A stretch of DNA of 64,000 bases from the NCBI GenBank assembly GCA_025594325.1, contig JANHCV010000011.1:434001-498000 (forward strand). The letters are read 5' to 3'. The notes below the pieces were generated by a model. That model was not told the DNA's origin. It ran no database searches and saw only the letters and a list, made by a program, of their open reading frames with translations. This stretch comes from Blastocladiella emersonii ATCC 22665. Its lineage: Eukaryota; Blastocladiomycota; Blastocladiomycetes; Blastocladiales; Blastocladiaceae. This document shows, one piece after another, positions 9,837-20,060 of the stretch. Every line of letters begins with the position of its first letter. The stretch's first letter is position 1. The translations under genes and the position numbers were made by a program.

Positions 9837-10480
9837 ATGAATCAACAACAGAATTTCCATGCAGCACGTCGTCAGGCCGTGGCCATGGCTTTTGCCGTCG
9901 CGGTCGTCTTCGCGCTGCATCAGCATGTGCGGCTTCTCATGACCCCACGCCCGCGTCCGCGAGGTCAGCAGCTGTGGCAACCCGCACCGTTTGACTTCGA
10001 TCAATTTGACGACGCTGATTGCTGGGCCAAGTTCCGCTTCCAGCGCAACAACATCATCTACCTCGCGGAGCGACTCCTTCCTCGCTTCATCAAACTTGGC
10101 GATCGGCACGGTCCCGTCCCTCGCCTTGCTGCTCTTTGCGTTCTTCTTCGCCGCCTTTCTTACCCGTGCCGGCTGGGCGACCTCTGTACCAACTTTCCGT
10201 ACGACGAAACGCGCCTTTCCCACATCGTCAACTACCTGCAACGATGCCGTGGTGCTACGACACTCGCATCTCTTGGATCGGCTCCAAGCTCTTCCGCGGA
10301 AACCCGACGGTCGTCACTGCGTGCTGTCCGACTCGGCGTATCCTCAGTTTCCAACGCTTCGGACTCCGCCCCGTCGAGAGCTCACGCCTGAACTTGCGGC
10401 GTACAAGCGCGCGATGAGTTCGGCACGCTCAACGATCGAGTGGGGCTTTCGCTCATACACTTGTATGCTCGTGTATTAAT
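9837..10480 (+). pseudogene. Harbinger-type DDE transposase, internally deleted
   Basis: The ATG at 9837 opens a frame with FDFDQFDDADCWAKFRF and then LAALCVLLRRLSYPCRLGDL...DETRLSHIVNYL. This is typical of the N-terminal helical region of HARBI1-like nucleases (EALCILLRRLAYP.RL.DL). The frame then changes. The next recognisable part is HCVLSDSAYPQF...LTPELAAYKRAMSSARSTIEWGF, corresponding to the second Asp (D-SAYP) and catalytic Glu (IEWGF) segments. The intervening DG-T-H segment with the first catalytic Asp is missing, and the C-terminus stops soon after the Glu. It cannot be active. Confidence 0.72.
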
Positions 10481-10593
10481 ATCGGTTTGATTCACGCCCG
10501 TTGTCCGCGTTGGCGAGTGAGAGTCAGATTTCCTAAAACCTGAGCGCGAACAGCAGAAAAGCCCGCCCGTTTGTGTGTCAAGACGCAACCGTT

Positions 10594-11195
10594 TCAAGGA
10601 CGAGTCAAAGTACGAAGGGAATCGAGTTTATCCATGAGGCACGAACACAGAGGAGGGAAGAGATGGGTATGAATGAACACGAGTGGCACGGACCGCCGCT
10701 TCACTGCGTGCGGCGGAACGGGAGAAGGGCGACCTGGCTCACCACGAGCATGTTCCACGCGAACGCGACCCGGGTCTCGTTGATCTCGACCATGTACTTG
10801 CGGTGGGCGTTGGCGACGATCGTGTCCTCGAGCGTCTGGTTGTGGGCCTGCGAGAACACGTAGAGGCACTCGCGCTTTGTAGGCCTCGGCCGCGCTTGCC
10901 TCCGTCTGGAGAAGCACAGGCGGCGGCGCGTGCGCGTCGAGCGATGAGAGCTGGTAGGCGCCCTCCGCTCCAGGCACCACGAAGTGCACGGTGACGAATG
11001 TCTCGATGCGCGGCGCCTCGCCACCCGCCACTGCCCAGCTGGCGGGAGCCTGTGCGTCGCGGCCGCGGGCCGACAAGACAAGGAAGTGTCTATCGCCTGC
11101 CCTCAGTTCGATCCCGACAAGAAGAGTGCTATTATGGCAGGCGGCAGCGCCGCTCCGACGCGTCCGAGTCGCGTCTCGCAGCGCGAGACAAAAAT
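10594..11195 (-). pseudogene. Unidentified decayed frame inside the Harbinger-type element
   Basis: A minus-strand frame reads GIELRAGDRHFLVLSARGRD...PRIETFVTVHFVVPGAEGAYQLSSLDAH. After a one-base shift near 10870 it continues as ECLYVFSQAHNQTLEDTIVANAHRKYMVEINETRVAFAWNMLVVSQ, ending near 10700. The GC3-biased, hydrophobic-patterned sequence looks formerly coding. I do not recognise the family. It is not part of a normal Harbinger transposase and may be captured sequence or a second element gene. Confidence 0.35.
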
Positions 11196-11290
11196 CGGCC
11201 GCGGCGGTCACGGCGCGTGACCTGCCCCGCGTGTTTCAGGTCGCGCCTTTTTTTTTCCGGCGGCCGCGCCGTTTTTCCCGCAGGTGCTCT
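11196..11290 (-). repeat. Right terminal inverted repeat (95 bp)
   Basis: Inverted partner of 9652-9745; the outer end reads CCCGCAGGTGCTCT. Followed by the ATT duplication at 11291-11293. Confidence 0.85.
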
Positions 11291-11459
11291 ATTTTGCGAG
11301 TGGACGATGGCAGGCTAGATTGCTTGGGGGTGGGAGACGCGGACGCGTTGGTCATATCCCGTGAAACATGTGAAACACGTGTATCCCGCACGTGGGCCAT
11401 GGGAGACGCGTCAGATCCCTAGGGCGCGCGTTGGCTAGGCAAAAATAGAGGACTTTAGC

Positions 11460-11875
11460 CCTTGATTAGTCACTCGCGCCAAGTGGCAGCAGGGCAACGC
11501 CTTGGGTCACTGTCACTGTGTTGGCAATCGTGCTGCATTGCAGGCGTCACACGTGCCCCTGGAAGGCGCTCAAGGCGATGGCCATTGCGGTGGGGAGTGC
11601 GAGACACGAGTCAATGGGCTTGCACAGGTGGTCGTACATCTTCTTGGACAACACAATGAGTGGCGCGGCGCGACCACGATGGCGGCTGCAGTGCGCCTGG
11701 CGCGGTTTGAGTTCAGAAGCTGCTTGGCGAACGAGCCAGGAATGTTGGCGCGGAGGCCGCCGCCAATCTTGTCTTTGGCCGCGGGGTCGAGCGCGCTCAA
11801 AGCGGGGCACACAAACGCGTGCGCCTGCATGTCAGCGACCTTGACGGACGTTGGCTTCAACGTTGGCTGAGTTCG
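11460..11875 (-). repeat. Unidentified gene-like repeat, copy A
   Basis: This stretch is diverged from, but clearly related to, 15295-15735. Both share CTTGTCTTTG near AAAGACAAGAT and the same order of blocks. Both encode minus-strand patches of the type F-CP--AL...AKDKI and then LL-SNR-....AA. Copy A reads PTSVKVADMQAHAFVCPALSALDP and, in another frame, SKKMYDHLCKPIDSCL. Both copies are broken. The family is unknown to me. Confidence 0.45.
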
Positions 11876-12164
11876 CAGCGCGTTTGCGGACCCACCTAGC
11901 AGTCACTTGGAGCCTGCAGGGCGCAATTTAGAGCACGGCCCACTCGAGCAAGCACGTTACGCAAAATCAAAGCCTGGATGAGGGTGAGAACATCTTGACA
12001 TCCAAGTCAATGACGCACTTGTTGTCAAGCGTGAGGTGAGCTTGACGTTGCAGCGGGTGGGCAAAGCAGTGGCAAAGCTGCCTCACCACTCCAATCCAGT
12101 CATTCATGCCTGGCATACAGATCGCACGTTCAAGCTTCCCGCTCTTGAATACGCCCGCGCCGGC
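11876..12164. other. Intergenic, no gene seen
   Basis: Mixed low-similarity sequence. Nothing supportable on either strand. Confidence 0.3.
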
Positions 12165-12310
12165 TTGTTGAGTGGCGAAGGAGGGGACTCGAGGAGACAC
12201 GATACAGCTAGTCAGGGTTGTGTATTCCTGCCTTGGCCACGAACCAGGGCTGGGTGAGGGAGAGAGGATGACAAAAGCGGGAGCGCCGCCGCGGGGTCGC
12301 GGCAGGGCGA
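12165..12310 (-). repeat. Short dispersed repeat (SINE-like), copy A
   Basis: On the minus strand this shares the core GGCAGGAATACAC-A-CCCTGACTAGC and a following TGTATCGTG-TCTCCTC with copies at 29390-29535 and, in part, 40680-40800. The upstream part is CT-rich with a CCCTCACCC block. No pol III boxes were identified, so the SINE label is tentative. Confidence 0.5.
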
Positions 12311-13430
12311 AAGAGGCGGTTGCGGGCGAACCACGCGAGATCAGGTGGATGATCACCCCGATCACCACCGCATGAACGACGCGTAACACGGCTGCCACCC
12401 CCCAATAAATTTGCGCCGCGGAGCGGCCCATCCTTGATTACTGTCCCGCCTGAAATGCTGGGTGAGCTGAGTGGCAGTGACCGCGCGTACCAAGCTCGCC
12501 CTTGAGGGCGAGCGCCTCGGGGAAGGTTAGCGCAGCGAGTAAAGAGGAGGCACGGCCTAAGCAGCTTAGAGACAAAGGGAGCACTGTCATATGGCATGCC
12601 CGCCGGGGAGGTCTCGCGGAGCAGGACAAGGTTGGTGCAGCAAGGGCAGCACTTGGCCCCGCCACAGACTGCTGCTGTCCCCCTTCACAACACGGCAGAC
12701 GTAGGAGACCTCGTCGACTGAGTCCCGCGTTCATTGGACGCCATGAGGATGCGCCTGAGGAAGTCTTTGCTGACTCCAGATACAAGCCCAAGAGCAGGCT
12801 CCGGGTCCTGGTCGCGACCTCAAGGAACTAACTGCGCGACATCTGGTGCAAGATTTCCTCAAGTGGATTCCTTGAGCTCGCGGTGCTCCTTTTCAACTCT
12901 CATGAGAACTTGCAGGTCGCTCAGAGCACGACCGCGTGAATCGCGTCCGTGTTCATCAGCAAGCCTGTGCAAGCGGCTTCAAGGCGCGCCGCGTCATCCA
13001 AGCACTAACGCTGAGCACGAGCTCCTTTGGTGGCTTGCCACGCTTTTGCACCTCACACGTGTCCATGTGCTTGCCATCTGGCGAGCCTGGTCGAGGGTCG
13101 GTGCAACGCGCTCTGCTCAACCTTGACTGGCCCGCGTCAAGCGCTACGCTTCCGTGGGTTGGGCCAAGGCCGATCACGTGTGCGGCCAGAGCGCGTTGCG
13201 CCACAGCGGTCAGCTGACAAACGACGCGTTGTGACGCGTTTTTTGGCCGCTCACGTGGGCTCCGCTCACGTGAATTTGCCGTCACACAACCTTTGGCTGG
13301 CACCGGCGCAGGGCTTTGCCCTTTTGCCCTTGCCCAGCCTCGCGCTGCGCACGCTCTTGCACTCCCTGACGAAATCGCACAACGCGCCCACCTCCCAGCT
13401 TGCACGCTAACGCTTGCTGACCCTAACCCT
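12311..13430. other. Intergenic, no confident gene
   Basis: GC-rich sequence with many overlapping open frames on both strands but no recognisable domain. At 13421-13430 there is CCCTAACCCT, resembling 1.7 telomere units, directly beside the minisatellite. Confidence 0.3.
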
Positions 13431-13808
13431 AGCGTAACCTTGTTGAGTTGGTGATCAACGCCGCCATGTTGGGTTCATGACTAGCGTCGCCTCGTTGCGT
13501 TGGAGTTCAGTGCCGCTTTGTTGAGTTGGTGATCAGCGCCTCCTTTTTGGTATGTTGACCAGCGTCGCCTTTTTGGGTTGGCGACCAGCGTCACCTTGTT
13601 GGGTTGATGACCAGCGCCGCCTTGTTGCGTCGATGTTCAGCGTCACCTTTTTGGGTTGATGACCAGCGTTGTCTCGTTGAGTTGAAGTTCAGCACCGCCT
13701 TGTTGAGTTTGTGATCAGCGTCGCCTTGTTGAGTTCATGATCAGCGTCACCTTGTTGCGTTAATGGCTAGCGTCACCTCGTTGCGTCAATGAACAGCGTT
13801 GCCTTGCC
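13431..13808. repeat. 26-bp minisatellite, 14 full units plus a partial one
   Basis: Units start with AGCG at 13431, 13457, 13483, 13509, 13535, 13561 and so on every 26 bases to 13795, with no insertion or deletion over 364 bases. A typical unit is AGCGTCRCCTTGTTGRGTTG followed by ATGACC or GTGATC. Units differ by several substitutions each. The period is not a multiple of 3 and no frame runs through it, so it is not a protein repeat. Confidence 0.9.
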
Positions 13809-15294
13809 ACGCAACACTTATGAAGCCAAGACAAGGATTGAGTGCTGCACTTGAGAGTCAACAAGCGAACAGGTGAGTTACCTTGGGTTACACTCAGATC
13901 GCCATAGCGACAACGTTGCATTCCTGTCGAGCTTCTACCCATTATAAAGTTGCTCGTCTCCATCGCGACAAGACTAAGGCGAGGATCAGAGGCTGCAACT
14001 CAACTCAGCCGTGCTGCGCCCATTGTTGCTGCACATCATATGCAGCGCAACAGCGACAATTTAACGCCCAAGATGACCCGCCGCGTTGGCCAGTCGCCAA
14101 AAAAAAAATTGACGATGTCCAGCTGGCTGCCAGCTCCTCTTGCAGGATTTTTCAGCGCTCACATAAAACGTTACTGAGGACGCTGAACTCGTTCACCGAA
14201 AGTCAGCTCTTGCTGCTGTGAAGAGGCTCTGAAATGCGTTGCCTTGCTCGGCGTATTAGTTCTTGTCATCACCCTTGCACCAAAATCATGTAGGGCGCAA
14301 AGACTAATCTGAATACGTCATACAAGTCGCTTCTGTCGTTGCGCTCTGCCATCGCTGGCCACAGCTCTGCTAGTTTACGCTTCTCCTTGGTTTATGGTGC
14401 TCAAGCAGAGTCAAGGGAAACTAACACTGAGAGCTGGCTGAAGTTCATCGAACGTGTGAGGATCCAATAGCCAGGTCTCCGCTGGCGCGCCTTGAAGGCG
14501 CGCCATGGTGACGCTGCAGGAACCGTTCCAATTAATGACAGACTCAATCTTTCATGTTTCCTGTTGCACCACTCATAGCCGAACTTCAATGAGCGAAGTT
14601 TCAGGGAGTTTGAGTGCACTGGCGTTGAGGATGTCTCACTGAGTGTCTTGCGGCTTGACGCGTCACCCTTCTGCATGCGTGCGTGCGGGCCAATGTGCAG
14701 GCGCTGCAACCCGTTGGGCTACTTCGCGCGCTTCCCCCTTCAGGCAACCTCAACGCTTTGAACCAAAACTTTGTAACTGCTGCAATACTTTCGAGATGTA
14801 TACGTGAGGCCTGATCTTCATCTCAGCGCTGTGCCCTGGTCCAAAAGCTGGAATGAACTTGCAAGTACCCGTCTATCACGTTTGCAGTCCTTCTGTTGGT
14901 TCAGCAAGCACATTATACACGAGCCAGAGAAATTCGAATGAGGTTCCCTCGCTCAGAAGGCCGGTTCGTGAGGCGTGCATAGACTCATGAACCAACTGAG
15001 ATGGCGCGCCCAGCTCACCTTCCGCAGGGCCTTTGGCTGCTTGCCAGCCACCAAGACGCAGGCCCTTGTCATGAACCTTAGCCCACACGCCAAGAACGTG
15101 ATTGAAATGGCGCGCCTCGAGGTCCTCAGTGTTGCAGGGGATCAATTTTGGGCGGACGAGCAGTGGTCAGACGACTCAAAGTGAGGAATACAACGCAGGG
15201 CTGTTGCCGCTGCGTTGTGCAACTGCCGCATGGGCCAGGACCAACACGCATCAGCGGGCGCCGTTGCGGCAGCACTTGTTGTCTGAGTCTAAGT
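13809..15294. other. Intergenic, no confident gene
   Basis: No recognisable protein. GGCGCGCC palindromes occur at about 14485-14505 and again near 15003 and 15113. Nothing else supportable. Confidence 0.3.
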
Positions 15295-15735
15295 GCGGCG
15301 CGGGAGGGCAGCGCCTTGGGTCATTAACTCAGCCTCATTGACTGCCCTGCAGCGTGGGCGCCACACACGCTCCCGGACGGTGCATAAGGGAAGGGTCGTT
15401 GCGGGAGGAAACGTGAGATGCGGGCCAATGAGGTTGCGCAGGTGGCCGTACAACTGCTTGAACCATGCAAGGAGGAGGCGCGTCCAATATAGCTGCCAAG
15501 GTAGCAGCCGCTGTGTGCTTGACGCGGTTTGAGTTGAAGAGCTTCTTGGTGAGCTGGCTGACAATGCTGGCGATGCTGGCAATGCCAGCAATGCCAGCAC
15601 GGAGGCCTCCCTGATCTTGTCTTTGGCAACCGCCGCAAGGGCATTGTCAATGCGTGCAGCGGCGTTGTCTAACAACGCGCTTGAAGGGGGCACAAAAATG
15701 CATGTGCCTGCGCGTGTCAACAGCAAGTTTAATCT
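15295..15735 (-). repeat. Unidentified gene-like repeat, copy B
   Basis: Related to 11460-11875. The minus-strand frame of about 145 residues reads GTCIFVPPSSALLDNAAARIDNALAAVAKDKI, then WFKQLYGHLRNLIGPHLTFPPATTLPL. It aligns block by block with copy A but with indels, including a small GCTGGCAATGCCA expansion at 15568-15600. Only the block order supports homology; function is unknown. Confidence 0.45.
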
Positions 15736-16159
15736 GTCATGGCTGCAGCGCTGACCGTTTGTACTTGAAGTCCAGCTTGTGTTGAACGGAGAGCCAATGT
15801 GGAGTGGGCTGTGGGCAGCGCAGCTCGCTGGGTATCATTAAAGCAACGCAGAACTTGTCCAATACAGAGCGCACGTCTCTTTTCCAGCTAACAAGTGCCA
15901 CGGGTGAGCGATGCGTTTTTTTTTTTTTTTTCCAGCATGCTGCGAGTTGCTGTGAGACACTGCGAGACGCGCTTCGAAATGGCATGGACCCACCCACGTG
16001 ATGCTGCTTCAGGGCCAGGAATGCGCCACTCCGCTTCCAAGAGCACAAAAACCCAGCCTCCACCACCGCTCGGAGCACTTGACGCTCCCATGAAAATGAT
16101 AATGGAAACGCCATGGAACTCTGTTACACCCCGCAACGCACAGCCTGTGTGCTGCCCAA
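15736..16159. other. Intergenic, no gene seen
   Basis: Contains a poly-T tract near 15916-15932 and nothing else recognisable. Confidence 0.3.
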
Positions 16160-16299
16160 CATTGGGAAATGGGGGGGGGCACAGATTAGTGGTGATCTAC
16201 GAAGATCTAGCTAGATCTAGCTAGATTACGAATGATCTAGCTATATTACTATGAGATCTTGCTAGATTACCACTAATCTGTGCCCCCAATTTCCCAATG
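16160..16299. mobile_element. 140-bp MITE with AGATCT-rich interior
   Basis: The ends are inverted repeats of about 34 bp: CATTGGGAAATGGGG...CACAGATTAGTGGT at the left and its reverse complement at the right. The interior is a chain of AGATCTAGCTAGATCT-type palindromes, so the whole can fold into a hairpin. It is flanked by AA on both sides. The terminus matches that of the larger element at 19057-21513 (CATCGGGAAATGGGG). Confidence 0.75.
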
Positions 16300-17023
16300 A
16301 AGCTGCCATGAACGCGGGCGCCGCGGGTTCCTCTGCCAGCAGCAACCCTCCACTCCTCCCCATTGGCTCTGCGCTTTGGCAGCCTAGGCTTTGTGTAGGA
16401 TCTATCGACCCAAACTCCGTGACACTTGGTGTTCAGCCTTTCCTTGCATCCCCTGGGACTTCCTCAGTTCTGTGAGACTGATGTGTGACTGTTCCGCAAC
16501 GAACCGCACCGCCTCACCAGCCCACTCATGTCCATCAACTGTAGCAGTCCAAGTGAGCCAGTTGTCAACTTGGCTGATACCTCCTAACGGTGCGCAGCCA
16601 CTGGGACGGCTGCCACAAACGGCATTGACTCAAGCCGTTCCACTAGCTTCTCTCACCAAGCCATTGTTGGGCCTTGGGCACTTTACGCTCATAAATTTGA
16701 TGTACGCTTCCTGCGCCCGCTGTAGGTATTTCTTACATATGTGGCGCACTTTGGCTCTGGACTCAACTCATTGCCAGCGCGGCAGTGGAACGCACGCAAT
16801 CTTCTCGGAAAGCGCGCAGCAGATCAAGGAATTGTTCTCAGCAGTAGGCTGAGTTTCTCCCGAGCTGAATTCGGCTTGACGCTGTGTTATTGATAAACTT
16901 AACTTCGTGCTGTTTTCCACGTGATGCTCTGGCCTGCCATTCTAGCTCCAACCTCTCTTTTTTAACCTACAGTTCTCCGACTCTGTCTATAGTACCAACT
17001 CTTTGACTACCGGCAATGGCTTC
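16300..17023. other. Intergenic, no gene seen
   Basis: One plus-strand open frame (16391-16852) has no recognisable features and is probably chance. Confidence 0.3.
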
Positions 17024-17489
17024 AATGCTGGCCTCAACCCCAGTGGTCTCCCCGAAAAAATGAAGCCCACGTGACCTAGAGCGCGGTCGTCACATAGCGA
17101 CGCGTCACCTAACCAGCAAGCACCTACATAAGCCACCCCTTTTTTGCCCTTTGCTCGCTCCTCATCTCATGAAAACACCCATGAAGCTTCCACCATGTTA
17201 ACATGCAGCAATGGCATCCCTATGACCCAATAAAAGTCGCTGAACCTCGTCACGACGCCGTCTTCACACTGAGCGAGGCGAGGGGAAATGTTGCAACAAG
17301 CCCTGACGGTAAGGTGATGCCAAGCGAGGCGTAAACGGTGCTGCTGAGGACTGCGACATTACGCTCGTGCCCGCGACGGCCAAGACCACGGGCGAGTGGC
17401 CGTCAATCCTCCCGCCGCTCCACCTTCAACAGGTTTGAGCGCCACCGCGTCGTCTGCAACCGCCTAGCGCGTCTGCCACCCCGCGCAAC

Positions 17490-17975
17490 CCGTCGCTCGC
17501 CTTTGACGTCAAGCGGTACTACAGCCAGTGGTTCTCCCTCCCGTGACCCGCCTGTGTACCATGATCAAAGGCACCAACCAGCTCGCGCACTGCCTTGGTC
17601 TTGACGCGCGCCAGTTTGTACGCATGTCGGTGCGACCGATGGCGCGGGGAGCGGCGACGCGACCAACAACGTGTATTTGCTCAACGTCATGCTCTTGGTG
17701 AGGAAAGTTGCCTACTACATGCACCCGCTCAACGCTGGCAAGGCGGCGGCGACCACGGCCAAGGTAGATCATCGTGCTTCTCACGCACACGAGTTCCACG
17801 CAGTCTACATGGCGATCCCTCAACGCTTACTTTTCCGTGAACACCGCACCCAGGTCGAACTCGCGTCGCTCTTCACGTTTATGTGGGGCGCGGAAGCAAC
17901 GGCGGCGGTGCTCAAAGTTGGACGGCGATCTCATAGCGGGTTGAATGAAGAGCTTCAACATGTTGCTCAGCTCAG
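17490..17975 (+). pseudogene. DNA polymerase alpha catalytic subunit C-terminus, decayed
   Basis: Frame-shifted plus-strand pieces read FDVKRYYSQW, then (other frame) PPVTRLCTMIKGTNQLAHCLGLDARQF, then LNAGKAAATTAKV and RTQVELASLF. These correspond in order to the POLA1 segments YL-QQ-LP---RLC--I-GT---R-A--LGLD and the final sequence with -S-V-L--LF. The zinc-module part seen in the 44-kb copy is largely missing here. Several stops and frameshifts make it non-functional. Confidence 0.6.
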
Positions 17976-18419
17976 AACTTGATGGGTCAGCGGCCGCACG
18001 AGGCGCAGGCAGAGCTTGAGACGCATGCGATGGCGACTCAGCTCGAGACGCGCCGAGATATAATCTGGGCCCTCGGCGGGATGATCTTCGTGTCAGGTTC
18101 GATGTCGCGCGCGCCTCGACATAGCCCACTCATGCAGTGAAGGCGGCGGTCAACGGAAGAAAAGTCGCTGCGGAGCGGCGGCCGCGTCGGTCGCGGCGAG
18201 CAACCAAACGCGTCCAGCTTCGTGGTCCTATGGATCAGTGTGCACGCGCGCGTGGGCTGCAATAGAGATCGGCGAGATCCATAGTCGCTGACGGGTCAAA
18301 TCACTCATGACCATGGTCATGACCATGGCCATGGTGACGCTCCTCACTCCTCTGATCACATTGCAGAGGTTCAACACGCGGAAGCAGAAAATATCATCGA
18401 GGTGCCAGTTGAGTTGAGG

Positions 18420-18510
18420 TTGAGTTGAGGTTGAGTTGGGGAAGTTGAGGTTGAGTTGGGGAGGGGTGGGTGGGGTGGGGGTGGGGGAGGGGTGGGGGAG
18501 GGGCGGGGTT
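18420..18510 (+). other. G-rich tract with G-quadruplex potential
   Basis: GAGGTTGAGTTGGGG-type units grade into GGGTGGGTGGGGTGGGGGTGG, giving many runs of three to five G separated by 1-3 bases. The same tract occurs in the 44-kb copy at about 45890-45965. Confidence 0.7.
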
Positions 18511-18559
18511 GAAAGCCCAGCACGGAGGGGAGCAGTTCCTAACGCTACCGGTCGCCAAT

Positions 18560-19056
18560 TCTCCCTAATGAAAATTCTGATACTACTCTCTCCCCGCTCT
18601 GACCACCAGTTCCACTGCTGCTCGTCTCCACAGCCTCCAATATCCATCCTCCAACCTCCAACCTCTGCCTTTCTGACTCTCCCAGCTACGACTCAGTGCA
18701 GTAAAGCTCCAGCTTGGTCGGCTTCTTGCCCTCGACTCCGCAGACAGCCCGACTTTGGCCGAACAAAGCTCCAAACTGGACGGTGGTGGCATAGTGGGTG
18801 GCACAGCAAGGTGGTGGTGGCGCAGCAGTGGGAGACGCGTCACCAACCAACTGCTCCGACCTCCGCCTCTTGCACTCTGACTCCAACTTGAGCTTAAGCG
18901 CTCTAGCTCTATGCATTGGTTTCCACTGCCTCTGATAAAAATTCCATATTGCTCGTATGACTAGGCGACCTGTTGAGTTGGTTCTGAGGTGAGCGGCGAG
19001 CTGGAGCGGGAGAGCACCAATGTCCCCCACTGCTGCGCTAACACCTGGCTGCAAAA
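18560..19056. other. Intergenic, no gene seen
   Basis: Nothing recognisable. The sequence ends at the boundary of the AGATCT-rich element. Confidence 0.3.
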
Positions 19057-19668
19057 CATCGGGAAATGGGGGGTCACCCCGCTGCGGTGGATCACGAAGA
19101 TCTTCCTAGATCACTGTGATCTACGAAGATCTTAGCCCTGCGGAAATCTAGCCCCGCTCGACCAGTCCGGAGTGGTTCCGCTCGCGAAGATCTTGGCACC
19201 TGACATAGATCTACGAGTAATATATGGTGCTCGACCACAAAACTAGGAAGGAGTCGAGCGCTTGCACTCGCGCAGCGAACGACTTTGAGACAAAACTCGC
19301 GCGGCGCGTCCTTGACTCTCAAATCACAACACCGATCATTGCTGCCCTTGTCCTCCATAGTCGCGTTTGGAATAAATCAAGCAGTTCACTGGACTATCTC
19401 TCAGTCGTGCATCAGCTCGTCGCACAGGCGGGTCGGGAGAACCGTGGTTCAAGTGAGCAAACAGGGAGCACCACACATGCAGCGTGACCAACGAAGTGGG
19501 AAGGGGAGAGGGCCAGGGGCATCGATTCCCTCGAGGCGGTGTGCAGGATCGGCGTCAAGGAACGTGAAAATGGAGCTGTTGAAGAGCTGCACGGGCACGA
19601 CAGGAATCAAGGTTGCGGGTGCCTGCCAGTGTGCCTTCAAGCGGGAGCGAGGTCGTAAGCGGGCGTAA

Positions 19669-19950
19669 TCACGATGTTGTAGAGCCGCCAACAATCTTGC
19701 AGGACGGATCAGCGAGTTCCGGCTCGCGCATCTCACCACGTAGCAGGTCGGGCAGAGCAGCGACGGCCAGGATCCGCAGCTGTTTCGAGATCGTTCGACC
19801 ACGGAACCACGCGGCGAGGGAGTTGCAGCGTGTCAGTAATGAGATCTTCAGACCTGCGTTGTGTATGCTTGACAAGAGGGGAGGAGGCATGGACCGACGC
19901 GACGCGGCGAAGCTGTCAAGAGAGGCGGCGGTCAAGCGCACGTGAGGATC
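19669..19950 (-). pseudogene. Unidentified coding-like minus-strand segment inside the AGATCT element
   Basis: The frame reads SLDSFAASRRSMPPPLLSSIHNAGLKISLL and then LAAWFRGRTISKQLRILAVAALPDLLRGEM, ending GGSTTS. The composition and hydrophobic pattern suggest former coding. No domain was recognised and no start is evident. Confidence 0.25.
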
Positions 19951-20060
19951 GGCGGCGTTTGTTTTGGGCAAAGTCCTTCGCTCGGTCGCCGCCGCCGACT
20001 TCCTCTCTCCTCCCCCGCCACTCGTCCTTCCCCCCAACTCCCCTACGACGCATCCAACTC

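Larger units (their letters stand above)
9652..11290. mobile_element. Decayed PIF/Harbinger-type DNA transposon, 1,639 bp
   Basis: Long terminal inverted repeats start AGAGCACCTGCGGGAAAAA at both ends: 9652-9745 and 11196-11290, about 94 bp with a few mismatches and A-run length differences. The element is flanked by ATT on both sides (9649-9651 and 11291-11293), a 3-bp duplication as made by Harbinger transposases. It contains an internally deleted transposase (plus strand) and an unrelated decayed minus-strand frame. Confidence 0.75.
17024..18559 (+). repeat. Polymerase-alpha-fragment repeat, copy A (1.54 kb)
   Basis: This is homologous over its length to 44207-46015 (and its mirror copy 58440-60248). 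It starts AATGCTGGCCTCAACCCC and shares a 5' untranslated-like stretch with AATAAA. It then carries a decayed DNA polymerase alpha C-terminus, a CATGGTCATGACC palindrome cluster at 18300-18335 and a G-rich tract at 18420-18510. Homology ends near CGCCAAT. Near the right end, GGGGTTGAAAGCCCAGCA (18505-18522) is an imperfect inverted copy of the left end. Confidence 0.75.

Noticed and set aside
13420-13432. CCCTAACCCTAG as an interstitial telomere
   Set aside because: Fewer than two full units; too short to claim.
13431-13808. CRISPR-like array
   Set aside because: Contiguous 26-bp tandem units without spacers in eukaryotic DNA; it is a minisatellite.
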